From Aliitabrizicola sp031425325 (lineage in GTDB: Bacteria > Pseudomonadota > Alphaproteobacteria > Rhodobacterales > Rhodobacteraceae), in the NCBI GenBank assembly GCA_031425325.1, contig JANPJD010000083.1:1-22668 (forward strand): 22,668 nt of DNA, written 5' to 3'. Below, piece after piece: positions 1-7,037 of the stretch (position 1 is the first letter of the stretch; each line of letters starts with the position of its first letter). Position numbers and translations under genes: made by a program. A model generated the notes under the pieces. That model made no database searches and was not told the DNA's origin. It saw nothing but the letters and a program-made list of their open reading frames with translations.

Positions 1-579
1 CACTGGATGCTGAAAGAGCCCGAACTTGAAGAAGAGGCCCTGACCGCCACCGCCGAAGGCCAAACGCTGACCGTGACGCGGCGGACCATCGGCGACCCGC
101 CGGGGCCCGTCACGATCACCGGCCCCGACGGCACCGAGACGCTGCTCGAAATGCCAGAGGTGGCACCTGGCCGGTATCAAGTGGAATGGGAGGCCCCCGA
201 CATCGGCCTTTACCGGCTTGAGCAGGGCGACATGGCAACGGTCGTGGCGCTTGGCCCCTCGGCCCCGCGCGAGTTCGAGCAGACGATTGCAAGCGACACG
301 GTGCTGGCGCCCGTGGCAGAGGCGATGCGGGGCGGCATCCTGCGGCTTGAGGACGGTGCGCCAGACATCCGCGCGGTGCGCGAGGGGCGCGTCGCCTCGG
401 GGCGCGGCTGGATCGGCATCATCCCGCGCGACGCCTATGTGACCGAGGATGTGTCCATCGCACCCTTCCTGCCGCCCTGGATGATGCTGCTGCTCGCCTC
501 GGTCCTCGCAGTCGCGGCGTGGCTGCTGGAGGGCCGTCGCGGCCCGTCACGGATCGCGGCGCAGAATAACGGCGCGTGA
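1..579 (+). CDS. C-terminal part of a membrane-anchored protein, possibly the glutamine-amidotransferase-like family (5' end outside window)
   Basis: The reading frame is open from base 1, giving His-Trp before the first Met, so the gene starts upstream of the window. About 192 residues are visible. The first part is an acidic KEPELEEEAL stretch followed by beta-rich sequence. Near the C-terminus one hydrophobic segment (PPWMMLLLASVLAVAAWLL, about residues 158-176 from the first Met) is followed by a short basic tail, which suggests a C-terminal membrane anchor with the bulk on the other side. The HWM-KEPELEEE signature resembles the end of large Rhodobacteraceae membrane proteins annotated as glutamine amidotransferase-like and found beside VWA/BatA-type and DUF4159 proteins. 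That is recalled, not searched. The last 33 bases overlap the convergent DUF599 gene. Confidence 0.7.
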   Translation, partial: HWMLKEPELEEEALTATAEGQTLTVTRRTIGDPPGPVTITGPDGTETLLEMPEVAPGRYQVEWEAPDIGLYRLEQGDMATVVALGPSAPREFEQTIASDTVLAPVAEAMRGGILRLEDGAPDIRAVREGRVASGRGWIGIIPRDAYVTEDVSIAPFLPPWMMLLLASVLAVAAWLLEGRRGPSRIAAQNNGA

Positions 580-1242
580 GTCTGACGCGAATTCGCGCCG
601 CAGGATGACGCCAAGCGACAGCGTGGTTCCCACGATCAGCGCCCAGGGGCCAAGCAACCAGGCGAGGGCAGCAAGCGCGAAATAGACGCCGCGCAGCCCC
701 CGGTTGAAGCTGCGCGCGGCCGTGATGTTGATCTCGGCCGCCTGCGCCGCCCTGTGAAAGGCCAGCGGGTCGCCCGGATCGTTCGGCACTGCTGCCATCA
801 AGATCGAACAATAGCCGAACAGCCGGTGCGCCCAGATGAACTTGAGCAGCGACGTGGCGAGGAACAGGATCACCGGAATGATCCGCAACTCGATCCCCTC
901 GACCGCTGCGGCGGGAGCGAAATCCTCGGCCACGCCTGCAAGGCTGGCGGGGTTGCCCAGCAATGCGACACCGCCGCCGATCGCGATCATGCAGGCCGAG
1001 GCGAAGAAGGCCGTGCCCTGGCGAAGGCTGTCGATCATCGTCGCATCGAAGATGCGCGGCTGGCGCGTGACGAACTGGCGCATCCAGTCGTGCCGGTAGG
1101 CGGACATGAGATAGGTGACCGAAGGTCGAGACGCGGGCGGATGCTCGATCACCCAGCCGATCCCCAGCCAGGCCGCCCAGAGATACCCCAGGGCGATGGC
1201 ATCGACAGGTCCGAACGACGCGACGAGAAGTGGAATATCCAT
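547..1242 (-). CDS. DUF599 family integral membrane protein
   Basis: A 231-residue protein with about four hydrophobic helices: near residues 14-31, 78-96, 121-148 and a long stretch around 186-215. The long central region and the RxxxFNRGLRG motif before the last helices match the DUF599 family, whose function is unknown. The start is the ATG at 1242. No strong Shine-Dalgarno precedes it, so the start is less certain than the frame. It is divergent from glcD across 85 bases and convergent with the upstream partial gene, overlapping it tail to tail by 33 bases. No transport or enzyme motif is recognised. Confidence 0.8.
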   Translation of the reverse strand: MDIPLLVASFGPVDAIALGYLWAAWLGIGWVIEHPPASRPSVTYLMSAYRHDWMRQFVTRQPRIFDATMIDSLRQGTAFFASACMIAIGGGVALLGNPASLAGVAEDFAPAAAVEGIELRIIPVILFLATSLLKFIWAHRLFGYCSILMAAVPNDPGDPLAFHRAAQAAEINITAARSFNRGLRGVYFALAALAWLLGPWALIVGTTLSLGVILRREFASDSRAVILRRDP

Positions 1243-1271
1243 CCGGCGATGGTAGCCTTGGCACGGCAGGC

Positions 1272-1300
1272 TTGCCAGAGGCCAGAATTGGTTATATTAT
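1272..1300 (+). promoter_or_regulatory. Sigma70-type promoter of the glc operon
   Basis: TTGCCA at 1272-1277, a 17-base spacer, then TATTAT at 1295-1300. This is close to consensus and unusually AT-rich for the region. Transcription would start near 1307, about 20 bases before the glcD ATG, which leaves room for the AGGGGAA Shine-Dalgarno just upstream of 1328. An imperfect TGGT-N11-ACCA inverted repeat (1289-1307) covers the -10 and could be an operator. Confidence 0.6.
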
Positions 1301-1327
1301 TTTACCAGATAGGGGCGCCGAGGGGAA

Positions 1328-2767
1328 ATGACGATGCAGATGCCTGTACCCGATGCCTCGATCCTTGCGCGCAAGGCACGGATCGTCTCGCAACTGTTTG
1401 CCGTTCTCCCCCCGGATGCCGTGATCCATGAGCCGACCGAAACGCGGGCTTATGAATGCGACGGCCTGACCGCCTATCGCTGTCCGCCGCTCGCGGTTGT
1501 ACTGCCCCGGTCGACGGCGGAGGTCGCGGCGGTGCTGCGGCTTTGTCATGCCGAGGGGGTTCCCGTCGTGCCGCGCGGGTCGGGCACGTCGCTTGCGGGC
1601 GGGGCGCTGCCGACGGCGGATTGCGTGATCCTGGGCGTAGCGCGCATGAATAGCGTCCTTGAAACAGACTACGACAACCGTTTCATCCGCGTGCAATCCG
1701 GGCGCACGAACCTGAGCGTGACGGGCGCTGTCGAGGCCGAAGGCTTTTTCTACGCCCCTGATCCGTCCAGCCAGCTTGCCTGCGCCATCGCGGGCAATAT
1801 CGCGATGAACTCGGGCGGGGCGCATTGCCTGAAATACGGGGTCACGACCAACAACCTGCTCGGCGTCACGCTGGTCACGATGGACGGCACGATCCTGGAA
1901 ATCGGCGGGCCTTGGATGGACGCGCCGGGGCTGGATCTGCTGGGGGTGATCTGCGGCTCGGAAGGGCAGCTTGGCGTCGTGACCGAAGCCACCTTGCGGA
2001 TTCTGCCCAAGCCCGAAGGCGCGCGTCCGATCCTTATGGGGTTTGCCGCGAACGAGGTCGCGGGGGCCTGCGTCAGCGACATCATCAAGGCGGGTGTCCT
2101 GCCAGTCGCCATCGAGTTCATGGACCGGCCCTGCATCCGCGCCTGCGAGGCCTTCGCCAAGGCGGGCTACCCAGACTGCGAGGCGCTTTTGATCGTCGAG
2201 GTCGAGGGCTCGCCCGCCGAGATCGACGAGCAGCTTGCACTCATCAAGGAGATCGCGCTGCGCCATGATCCGGTCGAATTGCGCGAAAGCCGAAGCGAGG
2301 ACGAGTCCAAGCGTATCTGGCTGGGCCGCAAATCGGCCTTCGGCGCGATGGGGCAGATCAACGACTACATGTGCCTAGACGGCACGATCCCTGTGTCGGC
2401 CCTGCCGCATGTGCTGCGGCGGATCGGCGAGATGAGTGTCGAGTTCGGGCTCGACGTCGCCAATGTCTTCCATGCGGGCGACGGCAACATGCACCCGCTG
2501 ATCCTGTTCGACGCAAACAAACCCGGCGACCTCGAGCGCTGCGAGGCGCTTGGGGCCGAGATCCTGAAGCTCTGCGTCGAGGTCGGCGGCTGCCTGACCG
2601 GCGAGCATGGCGTCGGCATCGAGAAGCGCGACCTGATGGGCGTGCAGTTCGCCCCCGCCGACATGGAGGCGCAGATGCGGGTCAAGGACGTTTTCGATCC
2701 CGGCTGGCTGTTGAACCCCGCCAAGGTGTTCCCGCTGGCAATCACCGAAACGCGGCGCGCGGCCTGA
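1328..2767 (+). CDS. glcD: Glycolate oxidase FAD-binding subunit GlcD
   Basis: A 479-residue flavoprotein, the usual length for GlcD. It holds the FAD in glycolate oxidase, which converts glycolate to glyoxylate and passes electrons to the respiratory chain. The N-terminal FAD-binding_4 (PCMH) domain covers roughly residues 50-230 and carries VVPRGSGTSLAGGALP. The C-terminal FAD-oxidase domain carries HAGDGNMHPLI and GGCLTGEHGVGIEKRD, typical of GlcD and D-lactate dehydrogenases. D-lactate dehydrogenase would be the alternative, but glcE and glcF follow directly and decide for glycolate oxidase. The start is the ATG at 1328, preceded by AGGGGAA. The gene leads an operon that may extend into the two protease genes. 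Confidence 0.95.
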   Translation: MTMQMPVPDASILARKARIVSQLFAVLPPDAVIHEPTETRAYECDGLTAYRCPPLAVVLPRSTAEVAAVLRLCHAEGVPVVPRGSGTSLAGGALPTADCVILGVARMNSVLETDYDNRFIRVQSGRTNLSVTGAVEAEGFFYAPDPSSQLACAIAGNIAMNSGGAHCLKYGVTTNNLLGVTLVTMDGTILEIGGPWMDAPGLDLLGVICGSEGQLGVVTEATLRILPKPEGARPILMGFAANEVAGACVSDIIKAGVLPVAIEFMDRPCIRACEAFAKAGYPDCEALLIVEVEGSPAEIDEQLALIKEIALRHDPVELRESRSEDESKRIWLGRKSAFGAMGQINDYMCLDGTIPVSALPHVLRRIGEMSVEFGLDVANVFHAGDGNMHPLILFDANKPGDLERCEALGAEILKLCVEVGGCLTGEHGVGIEKRDLMGVQFAPADMEAQMRVKDVFDPGWLLNPAKVFPLAITETRRAA

Positions 2768-2768
2768 C

Positions 2769-2820
2769 CGGGGGAACCGGGGGGCTCGCCCCCCGGACCC
2801 CCGAGGATATTTGGGGACAG
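2769..2820 (+). repeat. GC-rich hairpin plus TATTT element (copy 1), between glcD and glcE
   Basis: CGGGGG (2769-2774) pairs with CCCCCG (2798-2803), and inside it CCGGGGGG (2777-2784) pairs with CCCCCCGG (2789-2796) around a CTCG tetraloop, giving a stem of about 14 pairs. It is followed by GAGGATATTTGGGGACAGAA, whose GGGGA can serve as Shine-Dalgarno for glcE. A second copy with the same layout lies at 21590-21645. I recall the same hairpin-plus-TATTT pattern as common between genes in Rhodobacteraceae. Its role is not known to me. Confidence 0.6.
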
Positions 2821-2823
2821 AAA

Positions 2824-3933
2824 ATGGCAGAAGACGTTCGCCCCGCAACCGAGGCGGAGATCGCCGAGGCGGTGCGGGTCGCGCCCGGCCCGCTGCGGAT
2901 TGTCGGCGGCGGCACGCGGAGCGGGGCGGGGACAGGTGCCGCACTTCATGTCTCGGGACTGAGCGGTGTGACTTTGTACGAACCCGGCGCGCTGACCCTG
3001 GTCGCCTTAGCCGGAACGCCGCTGGCCGAAGTGGAGGCGATGCTGGCCGCCGAGGGCCAGCGCCTGCCCTTCGAGCCAACCGACCTGCGGGGGCTGCTGG
3101 GCCGCACCGGGACGCCGACGCTGGGCGGCATGATCGCGACCAACGCCTCGGGCCCGCGCCGACTGCTTGCGGGGGCCTGCCGCGACAGCCTGATCGGGGT
3201 GCGCTTCGTCGATGGAACCGGGATGGTCGTCAAGAACGGCGGGCGCGTGATGAAGAACGTCACGGGCTACGACCTCGTGAAGCTTCTCGCGGGCAGCCAC
3301 GGCACGCTGGGGGTGCTGACCGAGGTCAGCTTCAAGGTGCTGCCGATGCCGCGCGCGACCGCCACGTTGCGGTTCGAGGGGTTGACCGATGCCGGGGCGC
3401 TGCAGGCGATGACGCAGGCGCTCGGCTCGCCGTTCGAGGTATCGGGCGCGGCGCACTGGCCGGGCCGGGGCACCTTCCTGCGGATCGAGGGCTTCCCCGA
3501 GCAGGTCGCACACCGCAGCGCAAGCCTGGAGCGGCTGCTGGCCGGGCATGGCGCGGCGGCGCGAATGGATGCGGCCGAGACCGAGGCGCTGTGGCGCGAC
3601 ATCCGCGACGTGGCACCGTTCCACGGCCGGGCCGGGGATGTCTGGCGGCTGTCGGTCATGCCGGGCGACGCCGCCCTGATCGGCGCCCGGACCGAGGCCG
3701 AGGCGCTGCTGTACGACTGGGGCGGCGGCCTTGTCTGGGCGCTGGTGCCCGAGGGCACAGACCTGCGCGCACGCCTCGGGCCCTTCGCGGGGCACGCAAC
3801 GTTGGTGCGGGCGGCACCCGCCACGCACATCGCCCGGTTCCAGCCCGAGGCGGCGCCGCTTGCCGCCCTTGCCGCCGGTCTGCGCGCCCGGTTCGATCCG
3901 CGCGGCATCCTCAATCCCGGCCTGATGGCCTGA
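2824..3933 (+). CDS. glcE: Glycolate oxidase subunit GlcE
   Basis: A 369-residue second FAD-binding subunit of glycolate oxidase, homologous to GlcD but shorter. The FAD-binding_4 domain occupies the first half, with IVGGGTRSG near residue 26 and TLGGMIATNASGPRR near residue 100. NGGRVMKNVTGYDLVKLL and GSHGTLGVLTEVSFKVLP are classic GlcE motifs. The C-terminus ends in FDPRGILNPGLMA, as in family members. The ATG at 2824 is chosen because GlcE proteins begin a few residues before the EAE-like segment and GGGGA sits 7 bases upstream. The open frame extends further 5' inside glcD but looks nothing like protein there. It is 56 bases downstream of glcD and 18 upstream of glcF. Confidence 0.94.
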   Translation: MAEDVRPATEAEIAEAVRVAPGPLRIVGGGTRSGAGTGAALHVSGLSGVTLYEPGALTLVALAGTPLAEVEAMLAAEGQRLPFEPTDLRGLLGRTGTPTLGGMIATNASGPRRLLAGACRDSLIGVRFVDGTGMVVKNGGRVMKNVTGYDLVKLLAGSHGTLGVLTEVSFKVLPMPRATATLRFEGLTDAGALQAMTQALGSPFEVSGAAHWPGRGTFLRIEGFPEQVAHRSASLERLLAGHGAAARMDAAETEALWRDIRDVAPFHGRAGDVWRLSVMPGDAALIGARTEAEALLYDWGGGLVWALVPEGTDLRARLGPFAGHATLVRAAPATHIARFQPEAAPLAALAAGLRARFDPRGILNPGLMA

Positions 3934-3951
3934 CCGCGAAAGGGCGGCCCC

Positions 3952-5247
3952 GTGCAGACCACCTTCACTGCCGAGCAACTTGCCGATCCCGCGACCGCCC
4001 GCTCGAACGAGATTCTGCGGTCCTGCGTGCATTGCGGGTTCTGTACCGCGACCTGCCCCACCTATCAGGTGCTGGGCGACGAACTCGACAGTCCGAGGGG
4101 GCGCATCTACCTGATCAAGGACATGCTCGAAAGCGGGCGACCTGCGGACGAGCGAACGGTCAAGCACATCGACCGCTGCCTGTCCTGCCTTGCCTGCATG
4201 ACGACCTGCCCGTCGGGCGTGCATTACATGCACCTTGTCGACCATGCCCGCGCGCATATCGAAAAGACCTATCGCCGCCCCTTGTCGGACCGCGCGCTGC
4301 GCTGGGTTCTGGCGAAGGTGATCCCGTATCCGACGCGCTTTCGCCTGGCCTTGCTCGGCGCGAAGATTGGCCGCCCCCTTGCGCGGCTGATGCCGGACGC
4401 CCGGCTGCGCGCGATGCTGGCGATGGCCCCCAAGCGCATTCCTCCGGTCAGCCGGAACGACGACGCGCAGGTGTTCGCGGCAGAGGGGCCGCGCCGGATG
4501 CGGGTCGGGCTGATGACGGGCTGCGCCCAGAAGGCGCTCAACACCGATATCAACGACGCGACGATCCGGCTTCTGACTCGGCTCGGCTGCGAGGTGGTGA
4601 TCGCGAAGGGGCAGCGCTGCTGCGGTGCGCTGACCCACCACATGGGCCGCGAGACCGAGGCGCATGCGAGTGCGGCGGAAATGATCCATGCCTTCATGGC
4701 CGAAGCGCGCGGCGAGGGTCTGGACGCCATCGTCATCAACACAAGCGGCTGCGGCACGACGATCAAGGATTACGGACATATGTTCCGGGGCGACGCCCTC
4801 GCCGCGGATGCCGCGACCGTCGCGGGCCTGGCACTCGACGTCTCGGAACTGCTCGTGCGGCTGGACCCGCCGCAAGGCGCGCCGAAGGGACTGCGCGTCG
4901 CCTATCACGCGGCCTGTTCGTTACAGCACGGCCAGCAGATCAAGACGGCGCCGAAGGACCTGCTGAAGCGCGCGGGCTTCGAGGTCGTGGAGCCTGCCGA
5001 CAGCCATCTTTGCTGCGGTTCGGCGGGCACCTACAACCTTTTGCAGCCTGCAATCTCGGCAGATCTGAAGGCGCGCAAGGTCCGCACGCTCGAGGCGCGG
5101 GCCCCGCAGGTGATCGCGGCTGGCAACATCGGCTGCATGATGCAGATCGGCTCGGGCACGGCGATTCCGGTGGTCCATACGGTCGAACTGCTAGACTGGG
5201 CGACCGGAGGGCCACAGCCTGCGGCCCTTCGTGAAGATCAGCCTTAA
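3952..5247 (+). CDS. glcF: Glycolate oxidase iron-sulfur subunit GlcF
   Basis: A 431-residue electron-transfer subunit. Two 4Fe-4S ferredoxin motifs are intact: C25-x2-C28-x2-C31-x3-C35-P and C76-x2-C79-x2-C82-x3-C86-P. The C-terminal half has two cysteine-rich (CCG) domains with TGCAQ, RCCGAL, SGCGTT, AACSLQH and LCCGSAGTYN, as in GlcF and heterodisulfide-reductase-like proteins. It passes electrons from the GlcDE flavins towards the membrane quinone pool. The start is a GTG at 3952, preceded by AAAGGG. The protein then begins MQTTFTAEQLADP, the usual GlcF N-terminus, so the non-ATG start is well supported. Confidence 0.94.
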   Translation: MQTTFTAEQLADPATARSNEILRSCVHCGFCTATCPTYQVLGDELDSPRGRIYLIKDMLESGRPADERTVKHIDRCLSCLACMTTCPSGVHYMHLVDHARAHIEKTYRRPLSDRALRWVLAKVIPYPTRFRLALLGAKIGRPLARLMPDARLRAMLAMAPKRIPPVSRNDDAQVFAAEGPRRMRVGLMTGCAQKALNTDINDATIRLLTRLGCEVVIAKGQRCCGALTHHMGRETEAHASAAEMIHAFMAEARGEGLDAIVINTSGCGTTIKDYGHMFRGDALAADAATVAGLALDVSELLVRLDPPQGAPKGLRVAYHAACSLQHGQQIKTAPKDLLKRAGFEVVEPADSHLCCGSAGTYNLLQPAISADLKARKVRTLEARAPQVIAAGNIGCMMQIGSGTAIPVVHTVELLDWATGGPQPAALREDQP

Positions 5248-5261
5248 ATTTGCCCGGAGAG

Positions 5262-5288
5262 CCGTCTACTCCTGTCGGAGTGAGACGG
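5262..5288 (+). promoter_or_regulatory. Hairpin in the glcF-protease gap, reaching into the Shine-Dalgarno
   Basis: CCGTCT plus ACTCC (5262-5272), loop TGTC (5273-5276), then GGAGT, one bulged G, and AGACGG (5277-5288). That makes 11 pairs with a single bulge. No T-run follows, so it is not a standard intrinsic terminator. The last two G of the stem are the first two of the GGAG (5287-5290) in front of the protease ATG at 5297, so the fold could limit ribosome access or protect a processed mRNA end. Confidence 0.5.
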
Positions 5289-5296
5289 AGTTGCCG

Positions 5297-6094
5297 ATGC
5301 GCCGCGTTCTGCTGTTGGTCCTTTTTCTGCTGGCTGCGGCCGGCGTGCAGGCGCAGGAATCGGGCCTGACGCAGCTTGTCACCGGCGATGACAGCCGGGG
5401 CTGGAATGCAGTCGGGCGGCTTGACATCGAGGATGGCGGTTTCTGCACGGCGACGTTGATCGCACCGCAGATCGTGCTGACCGCCGCGCATTGCCTGTTC
5501 GACAAGTCGCAGGGCACCCGCCTTCAGGCCGAGGATATCCAGTTCCTGGCGGGGTGGCGGAACGGGCGGGCCGAAGCCTATCGCGGGGTGCGGCGCGTGA
5601 TCGTCCATCCGGGATACGACTTCGACGCACCCGATCGGCTGTCGCGGGTCATGCATGACCTGGCACTTCTGCAACTCGACCAGCCGATCCGCCTCGGTTC
5701 GATCAAACCCTTCGCCACGGCATCCGCCCCACGCACCGGCGACACGGTGGGTGTCGTATCCTACGCGCAGGACCGGGCCGAGGTGCCGTCCTTGCAGGAC
5801 ATGTGCCATGTCCTCGGCGGGCAGCCTGGGGTGTTCGTGCTGTCGTGCAACGTCGATTTCGGATCGAGCGGTGCGCCGGTCTTCGCGATGCGCGACGGGG
5901 TGGCCCGGATCGTCTCGGTCGTTTCGGCGAAGGCGGTCCTCGAGGGCGAGAAGGTGGCGCTCGGCGTCTCGCTGGAAAAGCCGCTCGCCGATCTGATGGC
6001 AACGCTCGAGGGCGGACTGCCGGCCTTCGTGCAGGGTGACCCGAAGGTGCGGCTGTTGCCCGACGCGGGCGGCGCCAAGTTCGTGCGGCCATGA
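5297..6094 (+). CDS. Secreted trypsin-like (S1-fold) serine protease, first of a tandem pair
   Basis: A 265-residue protein with a Sec signal peptide (MRRVLLLVLFLLAAAGVQAQ, cleavage likely after AQA), so it is probably periplasmic or exported. The catalytic triad is visible: His in LTAAHCLF, Asp in MHDLALLQL, Ser in FGSSGAPVF. The serine motif is GSSGAP rather than the trypsin GDSGGP, closer to V8-like or bacterial S1B proteases. Four cysteines (GGFC, AAHC, DMC, LSC) could form two disulfides. The ATG at 5297 is chosen over the open frame running back into glcF because it starts the signal peptide and has GGAG 6 bases upstream. Its stop overlaps the next ATG. The substrate is unknown. Confidence 0.85.
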   Translation: MRRVLLLVLFLLAAAGVQAQESGLTQLVTGDDSRGWNAVGRLDIEDGGFCTATLIAPQIVLTAAHCLFDKSQGTRLQAEDIQFLAGWRNGRAEAYRGVRRVIVHPGYDFDAPDRLSRVMHDLALLQLDQPIRLGSIKPFATASAPRTGDTVGVVSYAQDRAEVPSLQDMCHVLGGQPGVFVLSCNVDFGSSGAPVFAMRDGVARIVSVVSAKAVLEGEKVALGVSLEKPLADLMATLEGGLPAFVQGDPKVRLLPDAGGAKFVRP

Positions 6095-6915
6095 GGCAGG
6101 CCTTTCTGGCCATTGCGCTGGTCATCTGTGCAGGCTCCGTCGCAGCGCAGGGTACGGGCCTGGATGCGCTGGACCGCCGCGAGAAGACGCTCGGCTGGGA
6201 GGCGGTGGGCCGCCTCGACATAGCGGACCGGGGCTATTGCACCGGCACGCTGATCGCGCCGGACCTTGTGCTGACGGCGGCGCATTGTCTGTTCGATCCC
6301 GAGACGGGTCAGCCGCAGCCGGTCGGCGACCTCCTGTTCCGTCCGGGGCTTGGCGGAGGGGCCACCATCGCCGATGCGCGCGTGGCACGCGCGGTGGCGC
6401 ATCCGGGCTATGATCCGACTGCACCGATGTCGCAGGCCAACGTCCTGCGCGACGTGGCCCTGCTGGCGCTTGACCGCGCGATCCCGGCCGCGACCGCCGC
6501 GCCCTTCGTGGTGCAGTCGCCGTCGCGCGGCAGCGCGGTCAGCGTGGTGTCCTATGCCCGTGGCCGCAGCGATACCCTCAGTTGGCAGCGCCGCTGCTTC
6601 GTCGTCGGGCGGCAGGGCGGATTGCTTGGCTTCGACTGCGATGTCGACCACGGATCATCCGGTGCACCCGTGTTCGACATGTCGGGAACACGAGCCCGCA
6701 TCGTTTCGATCATCTCGGCAGGCAGCCGGGATGACAGTGGCGTCATCTCGCTTGGCATGGAGTTGACCGGCCCGGTGGCCGAGTTGAAGGCCGCCCTGCG
6801 AAGCGGACGCGGCGTGCTGAAGGCCGAGGGTGCGGACGCCCCCCCGCCGCCCGTGCGCCGCCTTGCGCCGGGCAGCGAGACGCGAGATATCGGGGCGCGC
6901 TTCGTCAAGCCCTGA
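6091..6915 (+). CDS. Secreted trypsin-like serine protease, second of the pair
   Basis: A 274-residue homologue of the preceding gene, whose stop it overlaps by four bases (ATGA at 6091-6094), so translation is probably coupled. It has a short signal peptide (RQAFLAIALVICAGSVAAQ). The triad is His in LTAAHCLF, Asp in RDVALLAL and Ser in HGSSGAPVF. The four cysteines are kept in the same places (GYC, AAHC, RRC, DC). Shared blocks such as GRLDI, GTLIAP or ATLIAP and VVSYA show an old tandem duplication with much divergence. A proline-rich tail (PPPPVRR) near the C-terminus differs from the first copy. The substrate is not deducible. Confidence 0.85.
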   Translation: MRQAFLAIALVICAGSVAAQGTGLDALDRREKTLGWEAVGRLDIADRGYCTGTLIAPDLVLTAAHCLFDPETGQPQPVGDLLFRPGLGGGATIADARVARAVAHPGYDPTAPMSQANVLRDVALLALDRAIPAATAAPFVVQSPSRGSAVSVVSYARGRSDTLSWQRRCFVVGRQGGLLGFDCDVDHGSSGAPVFDMSGTRARIVSIISAGSRDDSGVISLGMELTGPVAELKAALRSGRGVLKAEGADAPPPPVRRLAPGSETRDIGARFVKP

Positions 6916-6919
6916 GGGT

Positions 6920-6948
6920 CTTGAAACCGCCCGGCGCTTTTCCCAGAT
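6920..6948 (+). promoter_or_regulatory. RpoH (sigma32)-like promoter for hsp20
   Basis: CTTGAAA at 6920-6926 is a full match to the heat-shock -35 element. After a 15-base spacer, CCCAGAT at 6942-6948 resembles the CCCATnT-type -10 element. It lies just past the second protease stop and would start transcription near 6955, giving a leader of about 83 bases to the hsp20 ATG. An Hsp20 gene downstream is the expected target. Confidence 0.6.
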
Positions 6949-6964
6949 CCATCGCGTGCCGGTC

Positions 6965-7033
6965 GCCATGATGGGTCCGGCATGGCCCTGCCCGCCTTGA
7001 CGGGAGGGACCAAACCATCGCTTGACGAGGATG
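6965..7033 (+). promoter_or_regulatory. ROSE-like RNA thermometer in the hsp20 leader
   Basis: Three successive hairpins can be drawn. The first is GCCATG (6965-6970) with CATGGC (6981-6986). The second is CCCG (6991-6994) with CGGG (7001-7004), which can alternatively extend outward by four pairs. The third is CATC-g-CTT (7016-7023) with GAG-GATG (7027-7033, U-G closing a GAC loop). In the third, TCGCT (7018-7022) pairs with the Shine-Dalgarno AGGA (7028-7031) and leaves G7020 opposite the helix as a bulge. This is the UYGCU/AGGA arrangement that defines ROSE elements, which control small heat-shock genes in alphaproteobacteria. The AGGA is 6 bases before the ATG. Confidence 0.65.
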
Positions 7034-7037
7034 AAAC

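Noticed and set aside
3007..4908. A 633-codon minus-strand open frame opposite glcE and glcF
   Set aside because: It is an antisense shadow of glcE and glcF with the biased composition expected from their codon use. No domain is recognisable.
2811..5234. A very long plus-strand open frame (807 codons) across glcE and glcF
   Set aside because: It runs out of frame through two well-supported genes, its translation is Arg/Gly/Ala-rich low-complexity sequence, and it reflects the absence of stops in high-GC DNA.
5231..5296. An upstream ATG for the first protease at 5231
   Set aside because: It lies inside glcF, adds 22 residues before a clear signal peptide, and has no Shine-Dalgarno, whereas 5297 does.
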